This document shows positions 52,401 to 61,830 of a stretch of 64,000 nt of DNA, piece by piece; positions within the stretch are counted from its first letter, which is position 1, and the number at the start of each line of letters is the position of its first letter. Below the pieces are notes generated by a model. The model was not told the origin of the DNA. It searched no databases and saw only the letters and a program-made list of their open reading frames with translations. The position numbers and the translations under genes are program-made. This stretch comes from Lacinutrix sp. WUR7 (GTDB lineage: Bacteria > Bacteroidota > Bacteroidia > Flavobacteriales > Flavobacteriaceae). The DNA lies in NCBI RefSeq assembly GCF_016864015.1, contig NZ_CP045067.1, forward strand, positions 1,833,001-1,897,000. Reading direction: 5' to 3'.

Positions 52401-53953
52401 GCAAATAACTGTTTGAAGTAGTTATAGATTAGTTGTGGTCTTTCCGATAAAATAGCAATAGGAGTATCGCTTCCCATAGATCCAATAGGTTCTTTACCTA
52501 ATTGTGCCATGGGACGAATAATGGTATTTAAATCTTCTTCGGTATAACCAAAAACAACTTCACGCTTTTTCAGATCGATTTCGTCATATTTAATATGGCC
52601 TTCTTTAGCTTCAATATCTCGAAGGTGGACTAAGTTTTCATCTAACCACTTTCTGTAAGGATGTTTGGCTGCAATTTCTTCTTTAATTTCTTCATCGTTA
52701 ACGATACGACCTTCGCTCATGTTTACTAAAAACATTTTTCCTGGCTCTAAACGACCATGGAATTCTATATTTTCAGGAGCAATATCTACAACTCCAGTTT
52801 CTGAAGACATGATAACATTTCCTTGTTTGGTAACCGTGTAACGTGAAGGACGCAATCCGTTTCTATCTAAAACGGCGCCAATAAAATTACCATCTGTAAA
52901 TGGTATAGAAGCTGGTCCATCCCAAGGTTCCATTAGACATGAATTGTATTCGTAAAATGCTTTTTTAGCATCCGACATATTTGGGTTTTTCTCCCAAGCT
53001 TCAGGCACAAGCATCATCATCGCTTCTGGAAGTGAGCGACCTGTCATTAATAATAATTCGACAACCATATCTAAGGTTGCAGAATCTGATTTTCCTCTTA
53101 AAACCGTTGGGATAATCTTTTTAATATCATCACCAAATAATGGGCTTTCCATGATTTCTTCGCGAGAAAACATACGAGATACGTTACCTCTTACGGTGTT
53201 TATTTCTCCGTTATGACAGATGTATCTAAATGGCTGTGCTAAATCCCAAGTAGGAAATGTATTGGTAGAAAAACGTTGGTGTACTAATGCTAATCTAGTG
53301 TCTAGGGCCGAATTAAATAAATCTAAATAATATTCATTAATATGTTCCGGCATTAATAAGCCTTTAAAAATAATGATTTTAGTAGATAAGCTTGGTAGGT
53401 AAAAGAATTTAGCTTCCGATAATTTAGAATCATATATAGTATGTTCTGCAATTTTTCGTGCAGCATATAATTTTATGTTGAATTCTCTTTCGGTTTGTGT
53501 ATCGTTTTCCTTTCCTATAAATATTTGTTTTACAAAAGGTTCTGTCACTTTAGCAATTTCACCTAATACATCACTATTCACAGGTACGTCTCTCCAGCCT
53601 ATTAATTTAAGGCCTTGATTTTGAATTTCTTTTTCAAAAACATCGATACAATATTGACGTTGGTTTTCTTTTCTAGGAAGGAATACATTACTGGTTGCAT
53701 ATTCTCCAGCTTCTGGCAGATCAAATTCGCAAAAAATCTTAAAAAATTTATGAGGAATATCGATTAAGATTCCCGCGCCATCACCTGTTACACCATCAGA
53801 ACTTACCGCTCCTCGATGTTCTAGTTTAACTAAAATTTCAAGAGCTTTATGGATGATGTCATTCGATCGTTTTCCTGTTAAGCTACATATGAATCCTGCA
53901 CCACAATTATCGTGTTCAAATTCTGGTAAATAAAGTCCTTGTTTTTTTAGCAT
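49457..53953 (-). CDS. gltB: glutamate synthase, large subunit
   Basis: The 1498-residue protein forms two glutamates from glutamine and 2-oxoglutarate. The amidotransferase nucleophile is Cys17 in HDNCGAGF, exposed after removal of a short propeptide. The FMN-domain segment [20 protein letters not shown] and the 3Fe-4S cysteines in [15 protein letters not shown] are present, followed by the C-terminal GXG beta-helix. With gltD (3-bp gap) it is the ammonium-assimilation entry to the neighbouring arginine genes. A -7 box lies 8 bp before the ATG. Confidence 0.97.
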   Translation of the reverse strand: MLKKQGLYLPEFEHDNCGAGFICSLTGKRSNDIIHKALEILVKLEHRGAVSSDGVTGDGAGILIDIPHKFFKIFCEFDLPEAGEYATSNVFLPRKENQRQYCIDVFEKEIQNQGLKLIGWRDVPVNSDVLGEIAKVTEPFVKQIFIGKENDTQTEREFNIKLYAARKIAEHTIYDSKLSEAKFFYLPSLSTKIIIFKGLLMPEHINEYYLDLFNSALDTRLALVHQRFSTNTFPTWDLAQPFRYICHNGEINTVRGNVSRMFSREEIMESPLFGDDIKKIIPTVLRGKSDSATLDMVVELLLMTGRSLPEAMMMLVPEAWEKNPNMSDAKKAFYEYNSCLMEPWDGPASIPFTDGNFIGAVLDRNGLRPSRYTVTKQGNVIMSSETGVVDIAPENIEFHGRLEPGKMFLVNMSEGRIVNDEEIKEEIAAKHPYRKWLDENLVHLRDIEAKEGHIKYDEIDLKKREVVFGYTEEDLNTIIRPMAQLGKEPIGSMGSDTPIAILSERPQLIYNYFKQLFAQVTNPPLDGIREELITDISLTLGSDVNIFDINAEHCKKLKIQNPVISKHDLDKIRDYDTNPDFKIESISMLYEVNRGLNELEVALENLVTKASKAIDEGANIIILSDRFVDENHAPIPALLACSYVNHALHKLEKRSRISLIIESAEPREVHHFALLFGYGASAVNPYIVNEIVQKQINNADLTDLEYLAAIKNYNKAVGKGILKVMNKIGISTLNSYRGSQLFECIGIKTSTVEKYFPNTPTRIQGIGLREIEQEIVKRHKRAFHKNTEPEIEVGGEYRWRRGQEKHMFNPLTVAKLQESVRTNKASTFKEFSDLVNNQSKNLMTIRGLFEFDQFDPIPLEEVEPWTEIVKRFKTGAMSYGSISKEAHENLAVAMNRIGGKSNSGEGGEDQERFYKSSQGDWRNSAIKQVASGRFGVTSNYLTSASEIQIKIAQGAKPGEGGQLPGPKVNPEIAKTRNSTPYVGLISPPPHHDIYSIEDLSQLIYDVKSANREARINVKLVSEIGVGTVAAGVAKAKADVILIAGFDGGTGATPLTSQKHTGLPWELGIAEAQQTLVMNDLRNRVVLECDGQLKTGRDVAIACLLGAEEFGFATAPLVASGCIMMRVCHLNTCPVGIATQNPDLRKKFKGKPEHVVNYMYFVAQELREIMAKLGFRTINEMVGQSQKLNRNKAIDHYKSSGIDLTPILHKVEVAEDVQLFNTYCQDHNLNVHLDFKIIKQAHQALFRRQKTNFEMPITNIDRAVGAVISNEISKIYGADGLPEDTIDVDFTGSAGQSFGAFATKGLKFTVHGNTNDYLGKGLSGAKLIIKVPEKCTIVPEDNIITGNVTLYGATSGEVYINGKAGERFCVRNSGAKAVVEGIGDHGCEYMTGGVAVILGTVGRNFGAGMSGGVAYVLDEDETFQQNCNSEDLNIDPLENEVDILQLKELIENHLEATGSPLAARILKDWNNYLPKFKKVLPEEYRQALVRLEQEQLELA

Positions 53954-53960
53954 AATGAGT

Positions 53961-53968
53961 CAAATTTA
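53961..53968 (-). promoter_or_regulatory. -7 box of gltB
   Basis: TAAATTTG on the minus strand is an exact TAnnTTTG match ending 7 nt before the gltB ATG; the message would be almost leaderless. No clear TTG is seen at the right distance upstream, so activation by a regulator is possible. Confidence 0.45.
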
Positions 53969-54147
53969 AAGGCTTTTAAGGCCTTATTACGTCTCTAATA
54001 TAGAAGCTATTATTCGATATAAAAAAAGGAGCAAACACTTTTTTCATATCGATAATTTAGTGGGTTCTAAATGAAAATTCAGCAATAATATGTAGTATAA
54101 CTAATAAATAAGCAATGAATAATACTTAATAAAAATAAGCTTTTGTT

Positions 54148-54163
54148 ACGAAAACGTTTTCGT
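54148..54163. promoter_or_regulatory. 16-bp perfect palindrome in the gltB/porin divergent region
   Basis: ACGAAAACGTTTTCGT is its own reverse complement and has a central CG like LacI-family operators. It lies 194 bp from the gltB start and 230 bp before the porin gene. The rest of 53969-54147 and 54164-54316 is AT-rich without recognisable genes; a possible porin promoter is TTG (54239)-N20-TTATTTTG (54262-54269). Confidence 0.6.
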
Positions 54164-54316
54164 TAAAACAGAAAAATTGAATATAATTTAATAAAAAAGC
54201 ATAAATGATGAAAATAATGCTTTTTCGCAAATATGGAATTGTGAATAAAATCGTGTTTATTTTATTTTGCCCTATAAAAAAAAGGGTATAAATTGATTAA
54301 ATCATAAAAATGAATA

Positions 54317-54344
54317 TTTAACCCCCTAAAATTTAGGGGTTAAA
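54317..54344 (+). promoter_or_regulatory. hairpin in the leader of the porin/amtB genes
   Basis: TTTAACCCC(C)TAAA and TTTAGGGGTTAAA form a stem with one bulged C and a minimal loop, followed 4 bp later by a T-rich stretch. It lies 50 bp before the porin ATG, within the predicted transcript. It may be a weak terminator, attenuator or operator. Confidence 0.5.
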
Positions 54345-54393
54345 TTGTTTTTTATATAGGTTTGAATCTGATTACTAACTAAATTATATACTT

Positions 54394-55413
54394 ATGAAAA
54401 AATTATTTCTATCCGTTATGGTGTTATCATCATCATACTTTTTTGCACAAGAAGCTACAGAAACAGAGAAAAAAGAAAAGAAGTTTTCTTTTGAAGGAAG
54501 TGTAGATGCTTATTATCAATCCAATTTAACCTCAAGTGATAAAGCTATTTTTGGCGCTGACGGTGATGCTTTTCAATCTTTTGGAACTTCGTTTGCAGAT
54601 GAAACAGGTTTTGCTTTAGGTATGGCAAATATTATTGCTAAGTATGAAGGGGAGAAAACAGGAGTTGTTGCCGATTTAGTTTTTGGACCAAGAGGTGATG
54701 CTGCAATTGGCGGTTATAATTTAAATCAATTATACGCATACTGGAATGTTACAGAAAGTACTACTTTAACTTTAGGTCGTTTTAATACGTATTTAGGTTA
54801 CGAAGTAATTTCTCCAACAGGAAACTTTAACTATAGTACTTCGTATTTATTTTCTAGCGGACCATTCTCACATGTTGGTTTAAAAGCAGACTTTGCTTTA
54901 TCGGATGATTTTAGCTTAATGCTTGCGGTTATGAATCCAACAGATGTGAACAATAATTATATTGGAGGTTATGCTTTCGGTGCGCAATTAGGGTATTCCG
55001 GACAATTTTTAAACTTCTACTATGATGATAATGAGGTTTTAGGTTTTGAAATAGATTATACCGGTGGATTTGATATTTCAGATTCTTTCTACTTAGGATT
55101 AAATGCTGCGTATGCAGATAATGATGGTGAAGGTTTTATGGGAGCTGCTATCTATCCACAATTTGCTGCAACTGATAAATTTTCTATTGGTTTAAGAGGA
55201 GAATACTTTGATTGGTTAAGTGATGCAGATACTTCTGTAGATGATCAAGATGTACTTGCACTTACGTTAACAGGAAGCTATACTTATGAAGCTTTAACGA
55301 TAAAACCAGAATTAAGATTAGATAGTAACTCGCAAGAAGTATATGCGGATAGTGATTTAGAAAGCACTAAAAGTTTCGCTGCATTTACAATGGCTGCTAT
55401 CTACCAGTTTTAA
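54394..55413 (+). CDS. outer-membrane porin-like beta-barrel protein
   Basis: The 339-residue protein has a signal peptide (LSVMVLSSSYFFAQ), a short Glu/Lys-rich stretch and then regular barrel strands (FSFEGSVDAYYQSNLT, TLTLGRFNTYLGYEV), ending in Phe (AAIYQF). It lies 30 bp before amtB, so an outer-membrane entry pore for ammonium or other small nitrogen compounds is inferred. The family is common upstream of amtB in flavobacteria, as far as I recall. Confidence 0.85.
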   Translation: MKKLFLSVMVLSSSYFFAQEATETEKKEKKFSFEGSVDAYYQSNLTSSDKAIFGADGDAFQSFGTSFADETGFALGMANIIAKYEGEKTGVVADLVFGPRGDAAIGGYNLNQLYAYWNVTESTTLTLGRFNTYLGYEVISPTGNFNYSTSYLFSSGPFSHVGLKADFALSDDFSLMLAVMNPTDVNNNYIGGYAFGAQLGYSGQFLNFYYDDNEVLGFEIDYTGGFDISDSFYLGLNAAYADNDGEGFMGAAIYPQFAATDKFSIGLRGEYFDWLSDADTSVDDQDVLALTLTGSYTYEALTIKPELRLDSNSQEVYADSDLESTKSFAAFTMAAIYQF

Positions 55414-55443
55414 TTAAATAATAACTAACTACAAACAATTATT

Positions 55444-56748
55444 ATGGATTATTTTTTAACAATATTACCAAATCTAGTCGCAACGCAAGAAGTTGTGGCT
55501 GCTACAACAAAAGATATAGAAGAAGCGGTATCTGCTATTAATGCAGATATGGGAATGTTATGGATGCTAATATCAGGTATCTTAGTATTCTTTATGCAGG
55601 CTGGTTTTACACTAGTAGAAACAGGGATGACGCGCTCGAAAAATGCAGCAAATATAGCAATGAAAAACTTGCTTGATATTTGTGTTGGCTCATTAACATA
55701 TTGGTTAGTTGGTTATTCTTTAATGTATGGAGATACTTCTAACGGATGGTTTTTCTGGAGCGGATTAATGCAAGGAGAAGGTGCTGATTTATTTTTTCAA
55801 ACCATGTTTGCCGCAACAGCTGCAACTATAGTTTCTGGAGCTATTGCAGGAAGAACTAAGTATTCTACCTATGCTATATTTTCTATATTAATGACAGCTT
55901 TAATTTATCCAATAGCTGGTGGATGGCAATGGCAAGGTTCTGGTTGGTTAACCGAATTAGGATTTATTGATTTTGCAGGTTCTTCTATTGTACATTCTGT
56001 TGGTGGTTGGGCTGCACTTGTAGCTGCATTTATGGTAGGTCCAAGAATTGGAAAATTTGTAGATGGTAAAGTGCATTCTATTCCAGGACACAATCAAATT
56101 CTTGCAACTTTAGGTGTATTTATTCTATGGATAGGATGGTTCGGATTTAATGGAGGATCACAACTTGCATGGGGTGGAGCAGATGCTATTGCTGCTTCTA
56201 ATGTAGTCTTAATAACAAATCTAGCTGCAGCTGCAGGTGGTTTAGGAGCTTTGATTACTACATGGATCTGGTACGGTAAACCTAATTTACCACAAACTTT
56301 AAATGGTGCTTTAGCTGGTTTAGTAAGTATTACTGCTGGTTGTGGAAATATGTCTGCGGTCGGAGCTATTTTTGCCGGATTAATAGGAGGTATCATAGTT
56401 GTTTTTTCTATTGAGATTATTGAAAAGAAACTTAAAATTGATGATGCTATTGGAGCAGCTTCTGTGCATGGTGTATGTGGTGCATGGGGAACTTTAGTGA
56501 TCGGACTTTGGGGAATAGATGGTGATACTGGAATAGGTTTATTTAATGGCGGAGGATTTGGTCAACTAGGTGTACAAGCAACTGGGGTTTTAGCTTATGC
56601 TGTTTGGGCTATTGTTTTATCATTTATTATTTTGAAAATATTAAAATCTACATTAGGTCTTCGTGTTACCGAAGAAGAAGAAACAATTGGATTGGATCTT
56701 TCCGAACACGGTGAGATTGCTTATCCAGGAAAGAGAGAAAGAGGTTAA
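55444..56748 (+). CDS. amtB: ammonium transporter
   Basis: The 434-residue protein carries the Amt segments GFTLVETGMTRSKNAANI, GSSIVHSVGGWAALVAA and AASVHGVCGAWGTL, the latter two with the twin-His pore residues. About eleven or twelve helices can be drawn; an N-terminal stretch of about 30 residues precedes the first helix. It imports ammonium for GltBD. A strong hairpin separates it from the PII gene. Confidence 0.96.
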   Translation: MDYFLTILPNLVATQEVVAATTKDIEEAVSAINADMGMLWMLISGILVFFMQAGFTLVETGMTRSKNAANIAMKNLLDICVGSLTYWLVGYSLMYGDTSNGWFFWSGLMQGEGADLFFQTMFAATAATIVSGAIAGRTKYSTYAIFSILMTALIYPIAGGWQWQGSGWLTELGFIDFAGSSIVHSVGGWAALVAAFMVGPRIGKFVDGKVHSIPGHNQILATLGVFILWIGWFGFNGGSQLAWGGADAIAASNVVLITNLAAAAGGLGALITTWIWYGKPNLPQTLNGALAGLVSITAGCGNMSAVGAIFAGLIGGIIVVFSIEIIEKKLKIDDAIGAASVHGVCGAWGTLVIGLWGIDGDTGIGLFNGGGFGQLGVQATGVLAYAVWAIVLSFIILKILKSTLGLRVTEEEETIGLDLSEHGEIAYPGKRERG

Positions 56749-56770
56749 TAAAATATACTATTTTAAATCA

Positions 56771-56815
56771 AATAATAGTCCTAGAAACTATTTCCTAGGA
56801 CTATTATTTTTGTTT
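56771..56815 (+). terminator. strong hairpin between amtB and the PII gene
   Basis: AATAATAGTCCTAG and its exact reverse complement CTAGGACTATTATT (14 bp) enclose a 10-nt loop and are followed by TTTTGTTTT. It should reduce transcription into the PII gene 25 bp downstream. Confidence 0.8.
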
Positions 56816-56839
56816 TAAAAGAAATTGAAATTAGATACA

Positions 56840-57181
56840 ATGAAAAAAGTAGAAGCAATTATTAGAAAATCTAAGTTTACCATTGTTAAAGAAGCATTAC
56901 ACGATGTAGGGGTCAATTTTTTTTCTTTTTGGGATGTTACAGGTGTAGGAATTGATAAAGAAGAAAGTACCGTTTTAAGTCAGATTACAAATGAGGTTAA
57001 TAAAATGGAAAGATGTTATTTGACCATTATTGTTAATGATGATTTTGAAGAGGTAACTATAAAGGCAATTCTAGAATCTGCAAACTCTGGTGAAGATGGT
57101 GATGGTATGTTGTTTGTCTCTTCAGTAAATGAAATTTACAGAATTAGAACAGGAGAGAAAGGCTCCAAGATATTAAGATAG
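56840..57181 (+). CDS. glnK: PII-family nitrogen regulator with divergent T-loop
   Basis: A TTG-initiated frame opens at 56825, but the ATG at 56840 gives the usual MKKVEAIIRKSKF start and 113 residues. The PII fold is clear (VNFFSFWDVTGVG, C-terminal YRIRTGEKGS). The T-loop differs from the standard one: against E. coli GlnB, Gln39 is Asp, Tyr46 is Leu and Tyr51 (uridylylation site) is Asn. It therefore probably is not uridylylated, and 2-oxoglutarate binding is doubtful. It may still gate the adjacent AmtB. A terminator follows at 57324. Confidence 0.85.
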   Translation: MKKVEAIIRKSKFTIVKEALHDVGVNFFSFWDVTGVGIDKEESTVLSQITNEVNKMERCYLTIIVNDDFEEVTIKAILESANSGEDGDGMLFVSSVNEIYRIRTGEKGSKILR

Positions 57182-57323
57182 TACGGATATTATTCTTTTT
57201 AAAGATTTACATATTCAGTACGAAGAAGAATTAGAAAGTTTTGATGTTCATAAAATGAAATGGGTACTAAGTCCCATATTGTTGGTTCGTATGAATATTA
57301 AGTTTAGTTTAATTGTTTGTTAG

Positions 57324-57359
57324 AAAAAACCTCGGAACGTAATGTTTCGAGGTTTTTTT
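57324..57359. terminator. bidirectional terminator between the PII gene and ppc
   Basis: AAAACCTCG.AAC and GTT.CGAGGTTTT form a stem flanked by A-run and T-run, so it can stop transcription from both sides. Confidence 0.8.
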
Positions 57360-57386
57360 AATTAGACTAACAATAAAATAATTAGG

Positions 57387-59966
57387 TTAGGCAGAGTTAC
57401 GGCTTGCGTTTATATTTCCAAATAAGGAACGTGTTACTATTTTTTCATAAATTTTAAGTTGCTCTTCATCTCTAACTTCGGCTTTTTCAAGTTCTTGAAT
57501 CTTTTTTAAAGCAAACTGTTGTATCGTTAATAACGGCAATACTATAGATTCTCTAACTGCAATAGATGCTTTTCCTGCAGGTTCTTCTTGCATCAATTCT
57601 TTATAACCGGTAAGTTTTAAAATAAGACGTTTTGAAGTTTCATACTCGTTGTATATTACGTTCCAAAATTCACCGTATTCAGGGTCTTCAGACATGTATT
57701 TCGTTAAGTCGAAGAACGATTTAGATAAAGACATCATACTATTCTCTATTAATGTTTTAAAGAAATCGGATGTTTTAAATAAGTGCTGTGCTTTTTCAAA
57801 TTCGCCAGTATCTTCATATTTTTTTAATGCAGTACCAACACCAAAAAAACCTGGTACATTTTGTTTTAATTGACTCCAAGATCCTACAAATGGTATGGCT
57901 CTTAAATCTTCAAAAACCAAACCTTCCGCTTTTCCTCTTTTGGATGGGCGACTACCAATATTTGTTTTTGCGTAGTATTTTAAAGTACTCATGTGTTCTA
58001 AATACGAAATAAATTTAGGGTGTGCTTTAAATTTTACATACGCATCATAGCTTAGCTTGGCAATATCATCCATGACTTCTCTATTTTCAGGAAGCATGCT
58101 TAAACTGTTCTCGCTAAAGCTATTGTGAATTCCAGAAGTAATCAGTTGTTCTAGGTTGTATTGCGACGAATCTAAGGTTCCAAAATTAGAGCTTATCGTT
58201 TGTCCTTGTATGGTTAATTGTACTTCTTTATCTTCAATAGTAGGTCCTAAAGAGGCATAGAAATTATGTGTTTTTCCACCACCACGTGCAGGAGGTCCAC
58301 CACGACCATCAAAGAAAATAGCAGTTATGCCATGTTTTCTAGAAATGGTTGTTAGGTTTTCTTTGGCATTATAAATTGCCCAGTTTGCCATTAAATAACC
58401 GCCATCTTTTGTTCCATCACTAAACCCAAGCATAATAGTTTGCTTGTTCCCTCTAGCTTTTAAATGAGCGGCGTATTCTGGATTGGTATATAACGCTTCC
58501 ATAACTGCAGGCGCATTTTCTAAATCTGTAATCGTTTCAAATAGTGGTCCTATATCTACCGTTAATTTGTCTTGAAAAGCAACTAGTTTTAGCATGGCAA
58601 ACAATTGCATGACATTTAATGTCGTTTGATTGTTGCTAATGATATATCGATTTGCAGCCTTTTCTCCATTAGATTCTTGAATTGTTTTAATGGCTTTCAT
58701 CGTGTTTAACGCCTTTAAAGTTTCTTCGTCTTTAATTAAAGATAGGTCTACACTTCCTTTTACTTTAGATAAGATTTGTACTTGCTCGGTTTCCGATAAA
58801 TAATGATAGTTTTCTGGAAAAATAGTACTTCCATCTTTAATTAAAGCATTTACCATATCATTAAAGAACTGGTCGTGCTTTCTGCTATCTTGACGAATAT
58901 CCAGATTTGCAAAATGAAATCCGAAAAGGTGAATTTTATTCAATAAACTATTCACTTCACTTACATAAAGCGACTGATGCTTATCAATAATAATTTGTTT
59001 AATTTCTTTTAATTCGGAAACCAAAAGGTCTAAGGTTAAATAAGATGCTTCATTAAGAATCATTTTATAGAGGGCTTTTTCAATCGAGGCTATTTTGTCT
59101 TCCACACCATGAAAAGTAAGCTTTCGTCTTAACCTTCTTGCGTCTCTATAATAATTTTTAATTACGGTTTCTTGTAATCTTTTTGCAACATTAAGTGTTA
59201 TTTCTGGAGTTACAAATGGGTTTCCATCTCTATCTCCTCCTGGCCAAAAGCCAATGTTTATAATGTCGTTATCTATTTGTTTTCCGTCGAAAATATTTTG
59301 CTGAATATAATCATAAATGCTTCCGAAGGATTCATAAAATACATTCTCCAAATACCAAATTAAACTTACTGCCTCATCATAAGGTGTCGGTTTTTTGTGT
59401 TTGAAGAAAGGCGTTTTTCCTAATTGTGCCAATAAATCATTGATACGTAGCAAGTCGTTTTCCTTAACAGCTTCGGTTAAATCCGTGATAATTCCTAAAA
59501 CAGAACCAGGATAAAATTGGGTAGGATGCGCAGTTAGAACAATTCGGACTTTAAATTCTTCTAGATATTTCTGAAGCGTTTCTAGTTTGCCTTCCGCAGA
59601 AGCGGTCTCCTTTAAACTTCTTAAAGTACCAATCCCGTCCATGTTATTCACTATAGGAAATGCAGCATCTTCAATGGCATCAAATAATACGACCTGACGC
59701 TCTATATATTGAATAAATTTAAACAACAAACTAATCTGACTATCGGAGGATCTTCGCGCTTGGTATTTTTTAAAAAATGTATTTACAATAGTGGTTGGGT
59801 CTTCTCCATTTTCAAAACCATTTTTACAAGTTTCATGAAACAATGGCAACAAAACACCTGTCTTTGTAATCGAATCAAAAGGCAGCGTCATGAAAATACT
59901 ATTGTATATCTGGTATTTTGAGAGTACGTTTTGATTAAATCTTGTAAGTTTTGGTTGTATAGACAT
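57387..59966 (-). CDS. ppc: phosphoenolpyruvate carboxylase
   Basis: The 859-residue enzyme carboxylates PEP to oxaloacetate. The catalytic His147 is in VLTAHPTQFYP, and the second signature reads FFDGRGGPPARGGGKTHNF, a variant of the usual FHGRGG loop; GSRPSKRG lies further on. It starts 3 bp after the leuB stop, so it is read with the leucine genes. It supplies oxaloacetate, hence aspartate and 2-oxoglutarate carbon, for the amino-acid operons around it. Confidence 0.93.
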   Translation of the reverse strand: MSIQPKLTRFNQNVLSKYQIYNSIFMTLPFDSITKTGVLLPLFHETCKNGFENGEDPTTIVNTFFKKYQARRSSDSQISLLFKFIQYIERQVVLFDAIEDAAFPIVNNMDGIGTLRSLKETASAEGKLETLQKYLEEFKVRIVLTAHPTQFYPGSVLGIITDLTEAVKENDLLRINDLLAQLGKTPFFKHKKPTPYDEAVSLIWYLENVFYESFGSIYDYIQQNIFDGKQIDNDIINIGFWPGGDRDGNPFVTPEITLNVAKRLQETVIKNYYRDARRLRRKLTFHGVEDKIASIEKALYKMILNEASYLTLDLLVSELKEIKQIIIDKHQSLYVSEVNSLLNKIHLFGFHFANLDIRQDSRKHDQFFNDMVNALIKDGSTIFPENYHYLSETEQVQILSKVKGSVDLSLIKDEETLKALNTMKAIKTIQESNGEKAANRYIISNNQTTLNVMQLFAMLKLVAFQDKLTVDIGPLFETITDLENAPAVMEALYTNPEYAAHLKARGNKQTIMLGFSDGTKDGGYLMANWAIYNAKENLTTISRKHGITAIFFDGRGGPPARGGGKTHNFYASLGPTIEDKEVQLTIQGQTISSNFGTLDSSQYNLEQLITSGIHNSFSENSLSMLPENREVMDDIAKLSYDAYVKFKAHPKFISYLEHMSTLKYYAKTNIGSRPSKRGKAEGLVFEDLRAIPFVGSWSQLKQNVPGFFGVGTALKKYEDTGEFEKAQHLFKTSDFFKTLIENSMMSLSKSFFDLTKYMSEDPEYGEFWNVIYNEYETSKRLILKLTGYKELMQEEPAGKASIAVRESIVLPLLTIQQFALKKIQELEKAEVRDEEQLKIYEKIVTRSLFGNINASRNSA

Positions 59967-59969
59967 ATG

Positions 59970-61088
59970 TTATATGATAGTAGATTGACCTAAATGTATA
60001 TTGTTAAAGTTAAGATTAGAATCTTTAGGGTTAGAAATATAATCTGCAATGAAATCACCAACTTTAGATGTTGTTACATTGCTGTATTCTGTATTTAAAT
60101 CTGGCGTTGTAATATTAAGAAGTAACGATTTTTCAACCGCTTTTCTAATTAATTCTGCTTCTTCAGATAAACCAAAATGGTCTAATAACATGGCAGCAGA
60201 TAAAATAGAAGCAATTGGGTTTGCAATCCCTTTTCCTGTTGCTTCCGGGTACGAACCGTGAATAGGCTCAAACATGGCATATTTATCGCCAACAGATGCC
60301 GAAGCTAATAAACCAATAGAACCGCCAATTACACTAGCTTCATCGCTAATAATATCGCCAAACATATTCTCTGTTAAAATAACATCAAACTGTTTCGGGT
60401 TTAAAATCATTTGCATGGCCGCATTATCTACAAATAAGAAATCTAGAGTAACCTCAGGATATTCTGTAGCAACTTCTTTAACTACTTTTCGCCAAAGTCT
60501 AGAACTTTCCAGAACATTCGCTTTATCTACTAAAGTCACTTTGTTTCTTCTCGACCCTGCAGCTTTAAAGGCTAAATGTGCAATACGTTCAATCTCTACT
60601 CTGGTGTATAAACACAAGTCGGAAGCCGTATTACCATCTTCACTTAATTGTTTTTCCCCAAAATAAATTCCGCCAGTTAATTCTCTGTAAATACTAATAT
60701 CTGTACCTTCAATAATCTCTTTTTTCAAAGGAGATTTATCAATTAAAGTTTCGTAAGCCTTCACAGGTCTAATGTTTGCGTATAAACCTAATGATTTACG
60801 TAAACGCAATAAACCTTGTTCCGGACGCACCTTTGCATCTGGATTGTTATCGTATTTCGGAGCTCCAATCGCACCAAATAAAATGGCGTCATTTGCTTCA
60901 CAAACATCTAATGTTTCTTCTGGCAACGGATTTCCGGTTTCGTCAATGGCAATTGCTCCAACAGAAGCATGCGTAAATGAAAAGGAATGATCAAATTCTA
61001 AAGCAATTGCTTGTAAAGCCTTAATTGCCTGCTTTGTCACTTCTGGGCCAATACCATCTCCTGGTAAAACTGCTATTTTTAATTTCAT
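59970..61088 (-). CDS. leuB: 3-isopropylmalate dehydrogenase
   Basis: The 372-residue NAD-dependent dehydrogenase begins KIAVLPGDGIGPEVTKQAI and has the metal/substrate region LTENMFGDIISDEASVIGGS. It catalyses the oxidative decarboxylation step of leucine synthesis. It follows leuD after two intergenic repeats and is 3 bp from ppc. A family IV palindrome ends 3 bp before its ATG. Confidence 0.96.
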   Translation of the reverse strand: MKLKIAVLPGDGIGPEVTKQAIKALQAIALEFDHSFSFTHASVGAIAIDETGNPLPEETLDVCEANDAILFGAIGAPKYDNNPDAKVRPEQGLLRLRKSLGLYANIRPVKAYETLIDKSPLKKEIIEGTDISIYRELTGGIYFGEKQLSEDGNTASDLCLYTRVEIERIAHLAFKAAGSRRNKVTLVDKANVLESSRLWRKVVKEVATEYPEVTLDFLFVDNAAMQMILNPKQFDVILTENMFGDIISDEASVIGGSIGLLASASVGDKYAMFEPIHGSYPEATGKGIANPIASILSAAMLLDHFGLSEEAELIRKAVEKSLLLNITTPDLNTEYSNVTTSKVGDFIADYISNPKDSNLNFNNIHLGQSTII

Positions 61089-61091
61089 ATT

Positions 61092-61112
61092 ATTTCCTGC
61101 GAAAGCAGGAAC
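61092..61112 (-). repeat. family IV palindrome before leuB
   Basis: On the minus strand gttcctgctttcgcaggaaa precedes the leuB ATG by 3 bp, the same element and spacing as before argH. Confidence 0.7.
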
Positions 61113-61150
61113 CTCTCCCTACAATCTTAATTAGTTTATATCTTTTTTTT

Positions 61151-61227
61151 GCGTTACCTAAAGGTCGCGCTTTTCGTTATATCTTTTTTCGTACCTCAAA
61201 AAGGATGCCACTGCAATCCCTAACGCA
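61151..61227 (-). repeat. dispersed intergenic repeat, family I, inverted copy
   Basis: Read on the minus strand: tgcgttagggattgcagtgg, then catcctttttgagg, and finally ctttaggtaacgc. It matches the ends of 7967-8113 and 41291-41422 with a shorter middle. It lies 2 bp after the leuD stop codon. Confidence 0.75.
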
Positions 61228-61228
61228 C

Positions 61229-61819
61229 TTATATGCTAGCAGCATTTTCAAAGGCTTCAATCTCTGTTTTTTTGCTAAGTAAATAGTCAATATCGTCATA
61301 GCCATTAATCATACAGGTTTTTTTGTATGCATCAATTTCAAAAGCTTCTGATATATTACTGTTCTCTATCGAAATAATTTGCGCTTCTAAATTAACAATT
61401 ATTTCAGTTTCCGGATTATTTTCAATAGTATTTAATAATTCTTTTAAAAATTCTTCACTAACCTGAACAGGTAGCAAACCGTTATTTAAAGCATTTCCTT
61501 TAAAAATATCTGCAAAAAAGCTAGAAACAACTACTTTAAAACCATAATCGGTTAAAGCCCAAGCTGCATGCTCTCTACTAGAACCACAACCAAAATTATC
61601 TCCAGCTACAAGAATTGTTCCAGAATAATTAGGGTTGTTCAGAGCAAACTCTTTGTTTACAGATCCATCTTTTTTATATCTCCAATCTCTAAAAACATTG
61701 TCTCCAAATCCTTTTTTGTCTGTCGCTTTTAAAAAACGCGCAGGAATAATTTGATCGGTATCGACATTCTCAATTTGTAACGGAATTGCTCTAGACTGTA
61801 ATGTTGTAAATTTTTCCAT
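61229..61819 (-). CDS. leuD: 3-isopropylmalate dehydratase, small subunit
   Basis: The 196-residue subunit shows [12 protein letters not shown] and [14 protein letters not shown], the swivel-domain signature of LeuD. It partners LeuC to isomerise isopropylmalate. It lies between leuC (98-bp gap with family II repeats) and leuB in the leucine operon. Confidence 0.96.
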   Translation of the reverse strand: MEKFTTLQSRAIPLQIENVDTDQIIPARFLKATDKKGFGDNVFRDWRYKKDGSVNKEFALNNPNYSGTILVAGDNFGCGSSREHAAWALTDYGFKVVVSSFFADIFKGNALNNGLLPVQVSEEFLKELLNTIENNPETEIIVNLEAQIISIENSNISEAFEIDAYKKTCMINGYDDIDYLLSKKTEIEAFENAASI

Positions 61820-61830
61820 CTTTTAGCTGT

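Noticed and set aside
54148-54163. Sigma-54 promoter or NtrC site in the glt/amt region
   Set aside because: No GG-N10-GC element was seen, and the palindrome has a LacI-type centre.
57185-57323. Stop-bounded frame after the PII gene (ILFKDLHIQYEEELESFD...)
   Set aside because: It reads like protein but has no start codon before its middle and no family I recognise; possibly a gene relic, too weak to list.
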